Origin: Asterias rubens
Lineage: Eukaryota; Echinodermata; Asteroidea; Forcipulatida; Asteriidae
Direction of reading: 5' to 3'
Length of the DNA: 64,000 bases
Assembly (NCBI RefSeq): GCF_902459465.1
Contig: NC_047070.1
Coordinates: 11,948,001 to 12,012,000 of the forward strand
Shown here one piece after another: positions 55,003-64,000 of the stretch. The position numbers and the translations under genes were made by a program. Position 1 is the first letter of the stretch; each line of letters begins with the position of its first letter. The notes under the pieces are model-generated. The model saw only the letters and a list, made by a program, of their open reading frames with translations. It did not search any database and had not been told where the DNA came from.

Positions 55003-55378
55003 AGGCAGTGGACACCGGGTATTACTCAAAAAAATTATTTGCATATAACCTTACTTGGTAACGAGTAATGGGAAGAGGTTGATAGTATAAAACATTTTGA
55101 GAAACGGCTCCCTCTGAAGTGACACAGTTTTCGAGAAAGAAGTAATTTTCCACAAATTTTATTTCGAGACCTCATAGAATTAGATTTTGAGGTTTTGAAA
55201 TCAAGCAACTGAAAGTACACATTTTCGTGTGACAAGGGTGTTTTTTCTTCCATTACTTTCTTGCAACTTCGAGGACAATTGAGTTTAAATTTTCACAGGT
55301 TTTTTATTTTGTGCATATGTTGAGTTTCACCAAGTGAAAAGGCTGGTCTTTGACAATTAACAATAGTGTCCAGTGTCT
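55003..55378. mobile_element. TTAA-type MITE, family D, intact
   Basis: A 376-bp element lies between TTAA at 54999-55002 and 55379-55382. The ends are AGGCAGTGGACAC and GTGTCCAGTGTCT. It contains AAATTTTCACAGGTTT and GCATATGTTGAG modules related to family A. Confidence 0.9.
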
Positions 55379-55382
55379 TTAA

Positions 55383-56540
55383 TTGAGGCAATGTTATATG
55401 TTCGTAGACGGAAACCAACAGCCCATCTATAAGGCAATCAAAAAATCTTGCATGCCATCCAAGCGCTCACCAACTCACTGGATGTAAGAGTCGAAAGTGC
55501 TTGTAAGACACAGCGCCTAGCCTGACGTGTTCCCACCTTTACGAGAGAGGGCAACAAGCAACAGGACAACCATTGCGAGAAGATCCTCTCCCTCGTCGAG
55601 CAGGCCACACAGAGTATTGACTCTATAGACACATGATCGCACCAAAGCCAGCCTATAAGTGACATTGAAAAACCCGTCAAAGATTGGCAGAAGCTGATTC
55701 GCATGGCGGATAGATTGGAGCTATAAGGGTGGGGGTGTGGTGACGGAGTATATTGTGTCTGATTTGGCATAAAATTCCAGCAATGAAAAGCGCACCAGAA
55801 AGGCGGAAAAAGACGCAGCCAAGAGACCAGCAGCACCCAAAATAGAAATCTAAAATCCAAAGATATGCACCGATTGTTGCTACGTTTCCTGCCGCTTTTC
55901 CTGCCCGACGTCAATTGTTTTTTCCAATACCGTAGCACCCTCGACAACCGTACCTGCCTCCAATGTGGCCTTCATGGCAACATCATATCAGCTTGCCCCT
56001 CCAATTCAAGCTCTCTAACACCAACACCGAGAACAAGTAGGGGCAAGACCAACAGATACCAGGAACATCTAGAGAGTGGAAACACAGCCAGGGCGACCTA
56101 GGCTCCCACAGGAGTTAAAGGTAAACTCACACCCTGGAAAAATGTTCTTAAAGTCAGTGAATTTGTCATTGGCGTGATTGCCTCAGACTGTAAGATCCCA
56201 TTTGTTGTAAATCCTCCACCATTTTACGCAAGAAAACAATAGACCAAGCCTTGGTCATCCTGAATTTGTTAAAGCTGTTATTTCATAAACCCCTAATGCA
56301 AAATGAAAGAAACTTACACTGGTCCTTGATCTCCACCACCCAAACCAATTCATATTCAAAACAAGGTCCAAGTACGAGGAGCTCAGGCACGTATCACAAG
56401 TTCTGGATTCCGTTTATATTTACTTTTGTTTTGTCCATATTACTCTGTATTATACACTATTTGCAACATTGAATAAACGTTTTTATATAACACCCAAGCG
56501 GATCCTTGCCATTTGATTGGAGGATTGTCCGTCACGTGAT
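55383..56540. other. Unrecognised, broken coding debris possible
   Basis: Plus-strand frames at 55430-56100 contain stretches such as HCEKILSLVEQATQSIDSI and CLQCGLHGN. They recall a decayed gag, but no family motif is firm. Many stops break them. Confidence 0.35.
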
Positions 56541-56580
56541 AGCAAATAAAAGTACCATTGCACGCTGAGTCACTCGCCGT

Positions 56581-56665
56581 GCTTTTTCGTTCCATCCGAA
56601 AAGTACCATTGCACGCTGGCACGCTGCCAGCGTGCAATGGTACTTTTCTGATGGAACGAAAAAGC
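56581..56665. repeat. Strong hairpin, 41-bp arms
   Basis: GCTTTTTCGTTCCATC..GAAAAGTACC continues to GCACGCTGGCA and pairs with 56625-56665 with a single mismatch and a 3-base loop. A third, direct copy of AAAAGTACCATTGCACGCTG starts at 56549. Confidence 0.92.
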
Positions 56666-56837
56666 TGAGTAAAAACATCACTGCGTGCGCGTGTCTTTGG
56701 TAACGCAGCAGGTGTTACTGCAAGAAGGCATAGTAAAATTACTAGCATTCGGCTTCTACAGTTGAAATTGTTTGTTTTGAAAGTTGTTTCTTTCAATCAA
56801 AATGACAAAGTTCTACTTGGATGTTATATAAAACAAA

Positions 56838-56991
56838 TAATGAATGTTTTTCATTCGTGCAATGGTGCGAATATGTTCATTCGTTGAAAGCTGGAATGTT
56901 CCATTCAACTCGGCTCCGCCTCGTTGAATAGAACATTCCATCTTTCAACTCATGAACATATTCGCACCATTGCACTCATAAACATTCATTA
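56838..56991. mobile_element. Foldback element, 154 bp
   Basis: The arms TAATGAATGTTT..GTGCAATGGTGCGAATATGT..GAACATTCCA pair along almost their whole length around a short TCGGCTCCGCCTC loop. It has no coding capacity. Confidence 0.85.
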
Positions 56992-57819
56992 TGTGTATAA
57001 TATCTATCTATCTAATCAGAATTATTTTAGTTTTGATTTAGAGCCGGGTTATCATCATGTAGATATTTTCCCGCCACAACTTTGGTTTCGCTTGGCAATG
57101 TGAACATGAACTTGCTCACGGTAACACCAAACCTGAATTACAGGAACTTGCCTTAGCAATGTAGGGAAATAGAAATTGCCCTCCTTTACAAATATGTTTA
57201 ATAGAAGTTCTGACTCTTTGATGTCTGGGCAGATGGTTTGTTTCCAATGGGCCCTGTGGAGTCCCATTTTGACTATGAACACACAAAAGGGCTTTTTGCA
57301 AACTGGTAATCATGGGTGATGATTAGAATAGTTACCAGACCCTTCACAAATACTATTGGTCTCATTGTTTCAAGGGTCTCTTCCCACAGCCTTGACAGTT
57401 ATTTTGGGAGTTGGGGTACATAGTTTGGTGTCATTGAGTAATGAAGCAATCAGCTTTTAAGGTTGAAATGGGGGTCTTGAAAGTTTCTCCCAGATAGTAA
57501 AATCTCGAATTGCACAACCCCAGAATGGGTGATCTTCTGGAAAATACTATGTGAATTGACCAATGGTAGCATTTGAGACTTCCCTAGGTATCATAAATAT
57601 TCAGTACTCTTCAGCAATAGACCAATCAGAGATTGGTCTGGTCTGACCAGCAGATTTTTTAGGGTATATGACGTGTCGCACAGAGGGCCAAAAAGTCATT
57701 CTGAATCGATGAGTCTTTTGCATCAATTACCAAAAGCTTAGATACAGTCACATCTCGGGGTGAGTTTTGATCTTTGGTATTTAAGTTAATGTAAAATTGT
57801 AGTTGTGACCATTTCTTGT
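56992..57819. other. No recognisable gene
   Basis: Short frames only. Nothing recognised. Confidence 0.45.
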
Positions 57820-58388
57820 TAGGTGTTCGGGCAACAACTCTTTGTTTATTGTTCGTTTTTTAGGTGTTCGGGCAAAAGCCTGAACAACTCTTTGTTTTTG
57901 TTCGTTATTTTTTTTTTTAGGTGTTCGGGCAAAAGCCCGAACAACTCTTTGATTTTGTTCGTTTTTTTTGGTGGTTTTTTTGGTTTTTCTTATTCTTCTC
58001 GCTGTCGATTGTCCGCAAGAAAAAGCATAGATGCGAAGCTTGCATTAAGTTGAAACTTTGCACACAGGTAGACAATAACCAGTAGATGATGAAAAAGTTG
58101 TTACGTCACGATGACGTCGTCAGTTGACGAGATACACTAATTAAAAGTTTATTATTTCAAAAAATCATAACTTTTGATCTAAAAAACAACGTAAATCCCC
58201 CGTTGGTATGTGCATAAACATTACACTTAGGCATACACACAACGTGGAGTGTATTAGCTGTGCAGGAGAGTCACGCTCCAGTGATCATCAATAGAGCGCG
58301 AAAAAGCTTCATGTAGAATAGTCTTTGTTCAAGGCGTTTAACCTTTTGACCTTGTCTTCTGGTTCAAATCGAATTTATTGTACATTAT

Positions 58389-58490
58389 CTGCGACCGTAC
58401 TGCGTTGATAACACCGGTTCCCGTCCGATCACTGAAGTTATGCAAAATCGGGCTTGGTCAGTACTTGGATGGGAGACTAATTGGCGACCA
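58389..58490 (+). repeat. 5S rRNA-like sequence (pseudogene or SINE head)
   Basis: TGCGACCGTAC, ACACCGGTTCCCGTCCGATC with ACTGAAGT after it, and GGTCAGTACTTGGATGGGAG line up in order with eukaryotic 5S rRNA, including the box C region. The centre (TATGCAAAATCGGGC) is altered in box A, and the 3' stem is lost. T-runs follow. This could be a pseudogene or the head of a 5S-type SINE. Confidence 0.8.
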
Positions 58491-58559
58491 AATTTTGTAT
58501 TATTTTTTTTAAATTTTTTTTTTTATTCTCCTATAAATAGCTTCGTTTTTAGTCTATTT

Positions 58560-58822
58560 TCAAGGCGTTTTCAACTAACATTTCTTTTCCGGTTAGTTAG
58601 TCTCTTCTTTAGTCGTCATTATGCATAAGGCTCCAACCACAAAAGCCTTTTTTACAATCTATACATCATATGAAAGGGCTTTAAGTACATAGTCTGTTTT
58701 CAACAAACATTTCCCTTCCGGTTAGTTAGTCTCTTCTCCAGTCGTCATTATTCATCAGTTCACATTTCCTCGACCACAAATACTATTTTGACAATCTATA
58801 CATCATATGAAAGGGCCTCACG
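58560..58822. repeat. Tandem duplication, ~132-bp period
   Basis: TTCCGGTTAGTTAGTCTCTTC and CAATCTATACATCATATGAA both occur twice, in the blocks at about 58567-58685 and 58698-58822. Confidence 0.85.
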
Positions 58823-59082
58823 TACTTCACAAAAATGGGTATGTTGGTGACCTTCTCTTGACCTTTTGACCTTTTTAAACCGGAAGTGCCTGTAAAATGC
58901 TTTGAAAGGGCATTATTTAAAGGCTTTTAGGTTGAAATGTACACTTTTTGATGCTTTACCATAAAATTATTACACATCGAGAAAACTGTTTGGATTTGAT
59001 TTCTTTGCAATTTGACGAGCTATCAACAACACTTTTTTTCATTGATTCAAACACTGACCCAACAATAGCCGAACACCTAGTG

Positions 59083-60075
59083 TTCGTTTCTACAAACACT
59101 ATGTATATCTAGTTCTGCTTAACTGTTCTGCTTAACTGAATCACAAAGTTTAAGGTTTAACATCATTTTACAAGTCAATGATTTCATGGTATTGGTTCTA
59201 CAGTTAGAGTACTTATCTTTTTGAGTATGTTTCAAAAGAACCTTTCTTTATAGTTAAATCCTGAAAGTGTATTATGTTCTTGCATCCGGAATAAGTTGAT
59301 GTTTTGAGTTTCATTTCAGTGGAAATGCCAAATATTAATCCGTTACTAAGTCAGTTGAATTAGATGTGTTAGTGTCGTGTTTAACTAATAAGATGTTCCT
59401 TGTTTATTATAAACTATAGCTTGTAGCATATCAGCCCAGGCATGGTGCTGATAAGAGTTTACGTGATGTATGAGGAGTTTAAAGTTGATGCTGAAAGTGT
59501 TCAGGTTAGCTTGTAACTTATTTTGTTTATGTGATTATCCACGTATTCTTTGCATTTTCGGTAACCCAGAGTGTTTTCTAAACCATTTACACAGTTAAAA
59601 TTGAGAGACTTGTTTCCTTTACTCTGTGGTCAGACTATTGTTTATGTTATTTTACTCCCTTAAGTGTCAGTACGCTACACTGTGCACCATAGTTCCAAAA
59701 TTATTAATCAGTAGTTGTTATAGCGGCCTCTTGGGTGCGCTTGTCTTTGTTGACGTCGCCATCTTTGTTGTTGCGTTTTACTCCGTCTGTATTAAAAGTC
59801 CTTTTGTAAAAGCATTCTAATTGGTATTCTGCTGTGGCTACCTTGTGTTGTTGCATCCATCTCCTTACCTTGGTGGTGTGGTGGCAGCGTTCTGAAACGT
59901 CCCTCGCTTCCATAAAGGTGAAAAAAAGTGCAGTTTTCTCGACGCCGGTCCAATGGATCTCTGGTTCAACATAACGTGGTCTTTCACGATACAGGTGAGC
60001 AGCAGTGCAGTTGACGTACATTTGACTAATCGTACCATACATTTTGCATCTACCTGACATTTTCCTCACCTTTAA
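59083..60075. other. No recognisable gene
   Basis: Leader-like region before gypsy D gag. Nothing clear. Small frames lack family features. Confidence 0.4.
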
Positions 60076-60429
60076 CAACATGGCGACCACAAATCACACA
60101 ACAGTGGTGCTTGAATAAAATTGAAACTGTGAACTCTTTCGAAAATTGGCGTCAGAATTTGCACTACACTCTCCCTCGACCAGAATTTTGCTCTGTTTCT
60201 GCTCGATGGCTCACAGTGGGAGAAAAAGGCTAAAACCTCTCCCCTCCGTGGATTCACTGATGATGCTGATGACATCCCCTTGTCCCAACGTAAACAACTC
60301 AACAGAAAGTCAACATGCTTGAGCTTATGCTGGGACAGATTGCCAATTATTGCCCTGTTATCTTACGTAACACCATTCTCAAATCATACACATCAGTCTC
60401 AAACATCTGGCAAGTGATCCGCCTTCATT

Positions 60430-60759
60430 ATGGCTTCCAGTCTACCGGTGCACTTATTTGACTTTGCTGAAATCCACCTAAAACCGGATAAACGCCCAAA
60501 GGACTTATATCAGCGCCTCATGGCATTTGTTGGGGATAATTTGCTCCAGTGCAACGGAGGAATCTCCCACCATGGGGAAGAGGTCACTGAAGATGACGAG
60601 CTGTCACCTTCCCTTGAGAATTTTGTAATCCTTACCTGGCTCCGCCTGATCCACACCAGCTTACCAAAATTGGTCAAACAACGATACGGGACGGAATTAC
60701 GGTCACACACCCTAGCTTCAATGAAACCGGAAATTATAAGGCCTTGGACTCACTGCTAG
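60430..60759 (+). pseudogene. Gag fragment of gypsy D
   Basis: A 109-residue open frame in the middle of gag contains [20 protein letters not shown]. The [17 protein letters not shown] and [10 protein letters not shown] segments follow. A frame change at both ends separates it from the rest. Confidence 0.65.
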
Positions 60760-61014
60760 ATGAAGTGCATAACAGTGATGATGCTCAGGCCATGCGAGCC
60801 TTCACCACACGCCCACCGAACACACCCCGTGCTGCTTCTTTTACCTCTGCCCCCAGCAGCCGGTTCCCTCCCAACTCAAGGTCGTCCTGCTCGTTTCGAA
60901 AAGACATGCCCTCTCTGCAAGCAAGTCCGCCGCAGTGACACCCACCACTTCCTCAGCGAATGCACATACTTTAACCAGAACATGACCGTAAGTACATCGT
61001 AAGAGCCCGACAAG

Positions 61015-61392
61015 TTGCCTACATATTTAATGACCAACCTGCAGAAATCGAGTCAGATCATGATGGGGTTGCATGCACCTCCATCCCAACCCCCCATGTC
61101 GAGGCCCCTGCTACGTTCCGAGTCCAGATCAACTAATCTCCCTACATGGACATGTTTTATGGCCACCACAGGCAATATTATCCATGCATCCACAGCAAAG
61201 CGCCTCGGTGTCCATATTAGCGAGAGCTCCCAATCTGCTCACCAGGCTGATGGATCTTCACCCCTCACCATTACCGGTGAAACACGTCTCAGGCTCGCTC
61301 GCGACAACCATACCTTCATGTTCGAGGGCTTGGTTGTTGATAATCTTGATGTTGACATCCTTGTCGGCTTCCCATTTGTGGGTGCGTCATAA
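61015..61392 (+). pseudogene. Protease-like region of gypsy D
   Basis: An open frame with NIIHASTAKRLGVHI, LTITGETRLRLARDNHTFMF and VVDNLDVDILVGFPF. Its end matches the substrate-flap region of retroelement aspartic proteases. The catalytic DSG-type site is changed (TWTCFMATTG). The frame ends at the start of the insertion. Confidence 0.55.
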
Positions 61393-62375
61393 TATTGAGC
61401 GGAGTTTAGCGATGGCAAGCGGTAGCGGTGACCAGCGCCCTCAAGGGTTGACAGCGTGGATAGTGTCACTCGCTCCCACGTTGCCTCCCTTGTCGTTGCT
61501 GTGCACCGCTCACTATTTTCAGGTAAGATTATTTTGTACTTTTATCAAATGTTCTTTTACTAATTATAAATGGTCCCAGACATACATGTAAGGGACTCTG
61601 GCATTTTCTGAGTAAGTGACATGTGAAACAGGGGGATAAAACTAGGTAAAATCGCTGTTTTTGTAATAATGTTTTCTGTAAGTCATGAAAATAATGATAG
61701 TAGGCCCTCTCGTGTTCTATGATCGTAAACATAACGTAATGTGCATGGGTAATAGGATAAAAGACTCTCAGTATAAATTGCATGTATTGTGGTGTTTCTT
61801 TATGGTATGAAAATACAGTACATGTACTTTGTAGGCATTTTTATCTTATCTTGGTAATTTTCGTTTGGTAAAACAGAGCTGTCAGTGCTATTTTTGTTGG
61901 ACAAATCTGCTGACAAAGTAAATGAATAGGTTTTAATAAATTGGTTGATTTCTCTATAATATTTAATAAATTAGAGAACATGCCATTGTGATAACAAGTG
62001 ATTGATTCACCATCATTGCTTTTATCTCACTGTGATTAATTGGTGATTGTAAACTGGTAATTTGAAGGACTCCTTTACTATTTCTGTCAATTCTAAGGTA
62101 ACACAGAGAGTAAAGTAAACTAATAGACTGCTTGACTAAATAATTGGTCTTATAATCTATCATGCACCCAGACTCTGTCTAGTTATGTTTTCTAAGATTT
62201 ATTAGGGCTTACGGTCAAGTATTGTAATATCATGTACTTATTATTGTTTCTCTTTTCTTTTCTTTTCCCTAATTGTTTTGTTTGTTAATTGACTCGCTCC
62301 CACGTTGCCTCCCTTGTCGTTGCTGTGCACCGCTCACTATTTTCAGTTTCAATAAACGAATATCTGGGAAACCGT
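61389..62375. mobile_element. Insertion in gypsy D, possibly a solo LTR
   Basis: Foreign, mostly A/T-rich sequence lies between the protease end and the return of the gypsy frame. It holds identical 55-bp direct repeats at 61468-61522 and 62292-62346. An AATAAA lies just after the second (62352). This fits LTR sequence with its own internal insertion, but no TG..CA ends or target duplication were confirmed. Confidence 0.45.
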
Positions 62376-62831
62376 CTATAACAAATTACACCACCACCCC
62401 CCTCCACACATTCATAACAGTAAACGACATCGCAATCCGGCCTGCCAAACGTCTTATCTCCCTCGGCGATGGATCCACCATAACATATGGCTCGCCCAAG
62501 GAGCCCTCGTCAAGCAATGCCTTCAGACGTGCCCACATTTTGAGTGCACCCTCCCCTTCCACCACGGTTTGGCCAGGGGACTTCAATCAGCTGACCTTAC
62601 CAAAAGACATTTGATGACCTTTTTGCTCTTGAGCCTCGCACTGACACAGCCTGGGCAAGACCCATTCAGTCATGGCAGCTTTGGCCTCCCCGACATAGTT
62701 ACTTGCGTAGCTGGCAAGATCCGCATCCCCAACTCGTCAGCCGAGCCTCAAGTTCTCCAATGCAATGAACACTTCTGTCAAGTTCCCCCTGTCTTTACCC
62801 CTTCTCGTCACCCGCTGTAGCACAACGCAGT

Positions 62832-63170
62832 ATGCCCTCTCATGTCACTCCGAAGGCCCGCCCTGACATCGCTCAACTCCATTCACACTCCGTCAGCTTG
62901 GACCCCGACCACAATTTGCCAGAGGACACCAGAGCACTGTTCTCATCTCTTACGGCCAAATTTGACGAAGTCTTTGATCCCGATTACAAAGGGTACAATG
63001 GTGCCTCTGGCCCCTTCAAGGCTGTCGTCAACATGGGCCCTGTGCAACCTCCACAGTGCAAAGGCCGCCTAGCCCAGTATGCGTGTGATAAATTGTTGGA
63101 GCTACAACAGAAGTTTGATGAGCTTGAGAAAAATGGTTTCTTTGCTCGCCCCGGGGATATTGGCATCTAA
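62832..63170 (+). pseudogene. Gypsy D, linker to RT N-terminus
   Basis: A 112-residue open frame: LFSSLTAKFDEVFDPDYKGY, NGASGPFKAVVNMGPVQPPQ and a KLLELQQKFDELEKNGFFAR motif just before RT. This is the usual spacer ahead of the RT fingers. A stop after GDIGI breaks it, and the next motif (VEYLNPSFLV) follows. Confidence 0.7.
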
Positions 63171-63210
63171 GTGGAATATCTCAACCCTTCATTTCTTGTC
63201 AGGAAATCCA

Positions 63211-64000
63211 ATGCAACGTTGGGTTAGAGAGAAACATCAGCATTGTGTATCTTGGGTTGACCGAAGAAACGAGGGCAGGATGATGCAGAGGGCTTGATAT
63301 GACAGTACTTTGGTGTACTTGTCTGTGGCTTGGGACTAGAAAAGAGCAAGGAGCTGGTTAGGGATATGCAACATACATGCTTGCTAAGAGAGGATTCACT
63401 TTGGGGAAGACTGACCTGTGCCCCTGCTTTACTAGACCTTTGGAGCTTCGACATCCTCCTTTGCCAATCCAATTATTGATCAGCATCAGTATTGGTTCCT
63501 AGCAAGGTTACATATCTCCTATTAGTTGACTGACAGTGGTTAAGAGTTGTACAACTCAAAGTTACCCGTTACCACAATGAACGCACCAACACAAGTAGTT
63601 TTTTTTAGTTCAAGACATGTGGGCTTGTTGGGCATGTTTGGTACAGGAGACATGGGATACCTTCAAGATTGATTCCACAATGTCAGGGGCTGTGACTTAT
63701 TTTGAAAATATTGAAAATATTGAAAAATATTGAAAATGCATAGACATCTTTTGTATGTCCCTTTGTAACCATAATTATATTACCATAGGCCGACCATAAA
63801 CAAACGTCATATTATTGTTTGTATTATAACCAGTTAGTAGCGTAATTATTTTTTGGTCAACCTGCGACGTCATTATGACGCCATAATATGTACATCAGTA
63901 TTTCGTCATATTATGGTCAGCTTGTGACGGCAATTTACTGTCAATATCAATATAAATATCAATAGATTTTGTGATAAATTAAATGTATGAACTAAATTTT
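63211..64000. other. No recognisable gene; A/T-rich with short palindromes
   Basis: Includes the simple repeat TTGAAAATATTGAAAATATT near 63703-63735. CGTCATATTAT / ATAATATGACG-type palindromes lie at 63805-63915. Confidence 0.5.

Larger units (their letters stand above)
57820..59082. mobile_element. Repeat with TAGGTGTTCGG ends and hairpin array
   Basis: Three tandem ~45-55 bp units start at 57820, 57861 and 57918. Each has TTAGGTGTTCGGGC, and the last two have hairpins of the type GTTCGGGC-AAAA-GCCCGAAC. The inverse CCGAACACCTA lies at 59070-59080, so the region may be an element with 11-bp ends. A 5S rRNA-like part and a tandem duplication lie inside. Confidence 0.55.
60080..63210 (+). mobile_element. 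Ty3/gypsy-like retrotransposon D, gag to RT start
   Basis: The plus-strand gag begins at ATG 60080. The matching continuation is spread over two or three frames: a WRQNLHYTL-like segment near 60150, then the open frame at 60430-60759 with [20 protein letters not shown] and [13 protein letters not shown] zinc-type CPLCKQ..HHFLSEC lies at 60909-60965. A protease-like region follows (61140-61388). After an insertion the element resumes at about 62380 (NDIAIRPAKRLISLGDGSTI). It ends in the RT N-terminal region (EYLNPSFLV) at about 63205. The RT palm is absent. Confidence 0.75.

Noticed and set aside
55438-55947. A 169-residue minus-strand ORF
   Set aside because: Composition and lack of motifs suggest a chance frame opposite decayed plus-strand coding debris.
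58389-58490. A functional 5S rRNA gene
   Set aside because: Box A and the terminal stem are altered.

Overview
The window looks like animal nuclear DNA, most likely from a marine deuterostome. An echinoderm, perhaps a starfish, is my best guess. The reasons are introns with GT..AG borders, tRNA-derived SINEs, DIRS and Ty3/gypsy retrotransposons, several non-LTR retrotransposon clades, and ~370-390 bp TTAA-flanked MITEs that I associate from memory with echinoderm sequence. The host assignment is an inference and is not proven by the sequence. I see no operon, CRISPR array, bacterial gene or clearly intact host housekeeping gene.

Layout. 1-2500: SINE and short-repeat debris. 2510-8190: a decayed Ty3/gypsy element (A), split by a ~1.96 kb insertion that carries a 41-bp satellite. 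8361-9760: a dispersed repeat (R1), a TTAA MITE and a LINE scrap. 9764-15022: the most gene-like unit, a six-exon model with consistent splice phases. It encodes a Tudor-like domain, an acidic 24-residue repeat in triplicate, zinc-binding motifs, a tyrosine-recombinase-like core and a Myb/SANT-like C-terminus. One 7-bp duplication breaks the frame. 15238-22815: LINE scraps, a decayed DIRS-like element and several MITEs, two of them nested inside an R1 copy. 23031-24881: gypsy C, interrupted by a LINE. 24886-31581: a probable piggyBac-like remnant split by a 5.8 kb DIRS-1 element (25534-31324, minus strand) with inverted termini, an internal complementary region and an open RT/RNase H frame.

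31673-54749: more R1 and MITE copies, then a second copy of the six-exon unit (33477-37770). A second DIRS-1 copy splits its last intron; the host sequence resumes at 54113. That 16.3 kb DIRS copy is itself broken by an Academ-like element (37852-45117), gypsy B (46221-49887) and an almost full-length LINE (about 50776-53728). The gene copy at 10-15 kb and the DIRS copy at 25-31 kb serve as empty-site references, so the order of insertion can be read directly.

54750-64000: a TTAA MITE, two strong hairpins, a repeat holding a 5S rRNA-like sequence (58389-58490), and gypsy D (gag to the start of RT) interrupted by an insert between two identical 55-bp direct repeats.

Most of the window is transposon sequence in layers. 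The only candidate for something beyond ordinary repeats is the duplicated Tudor/zinc-finger/recombinase-like/SANT gene, which could be a captured recombinase gene or a Crypton-like mobile unit.
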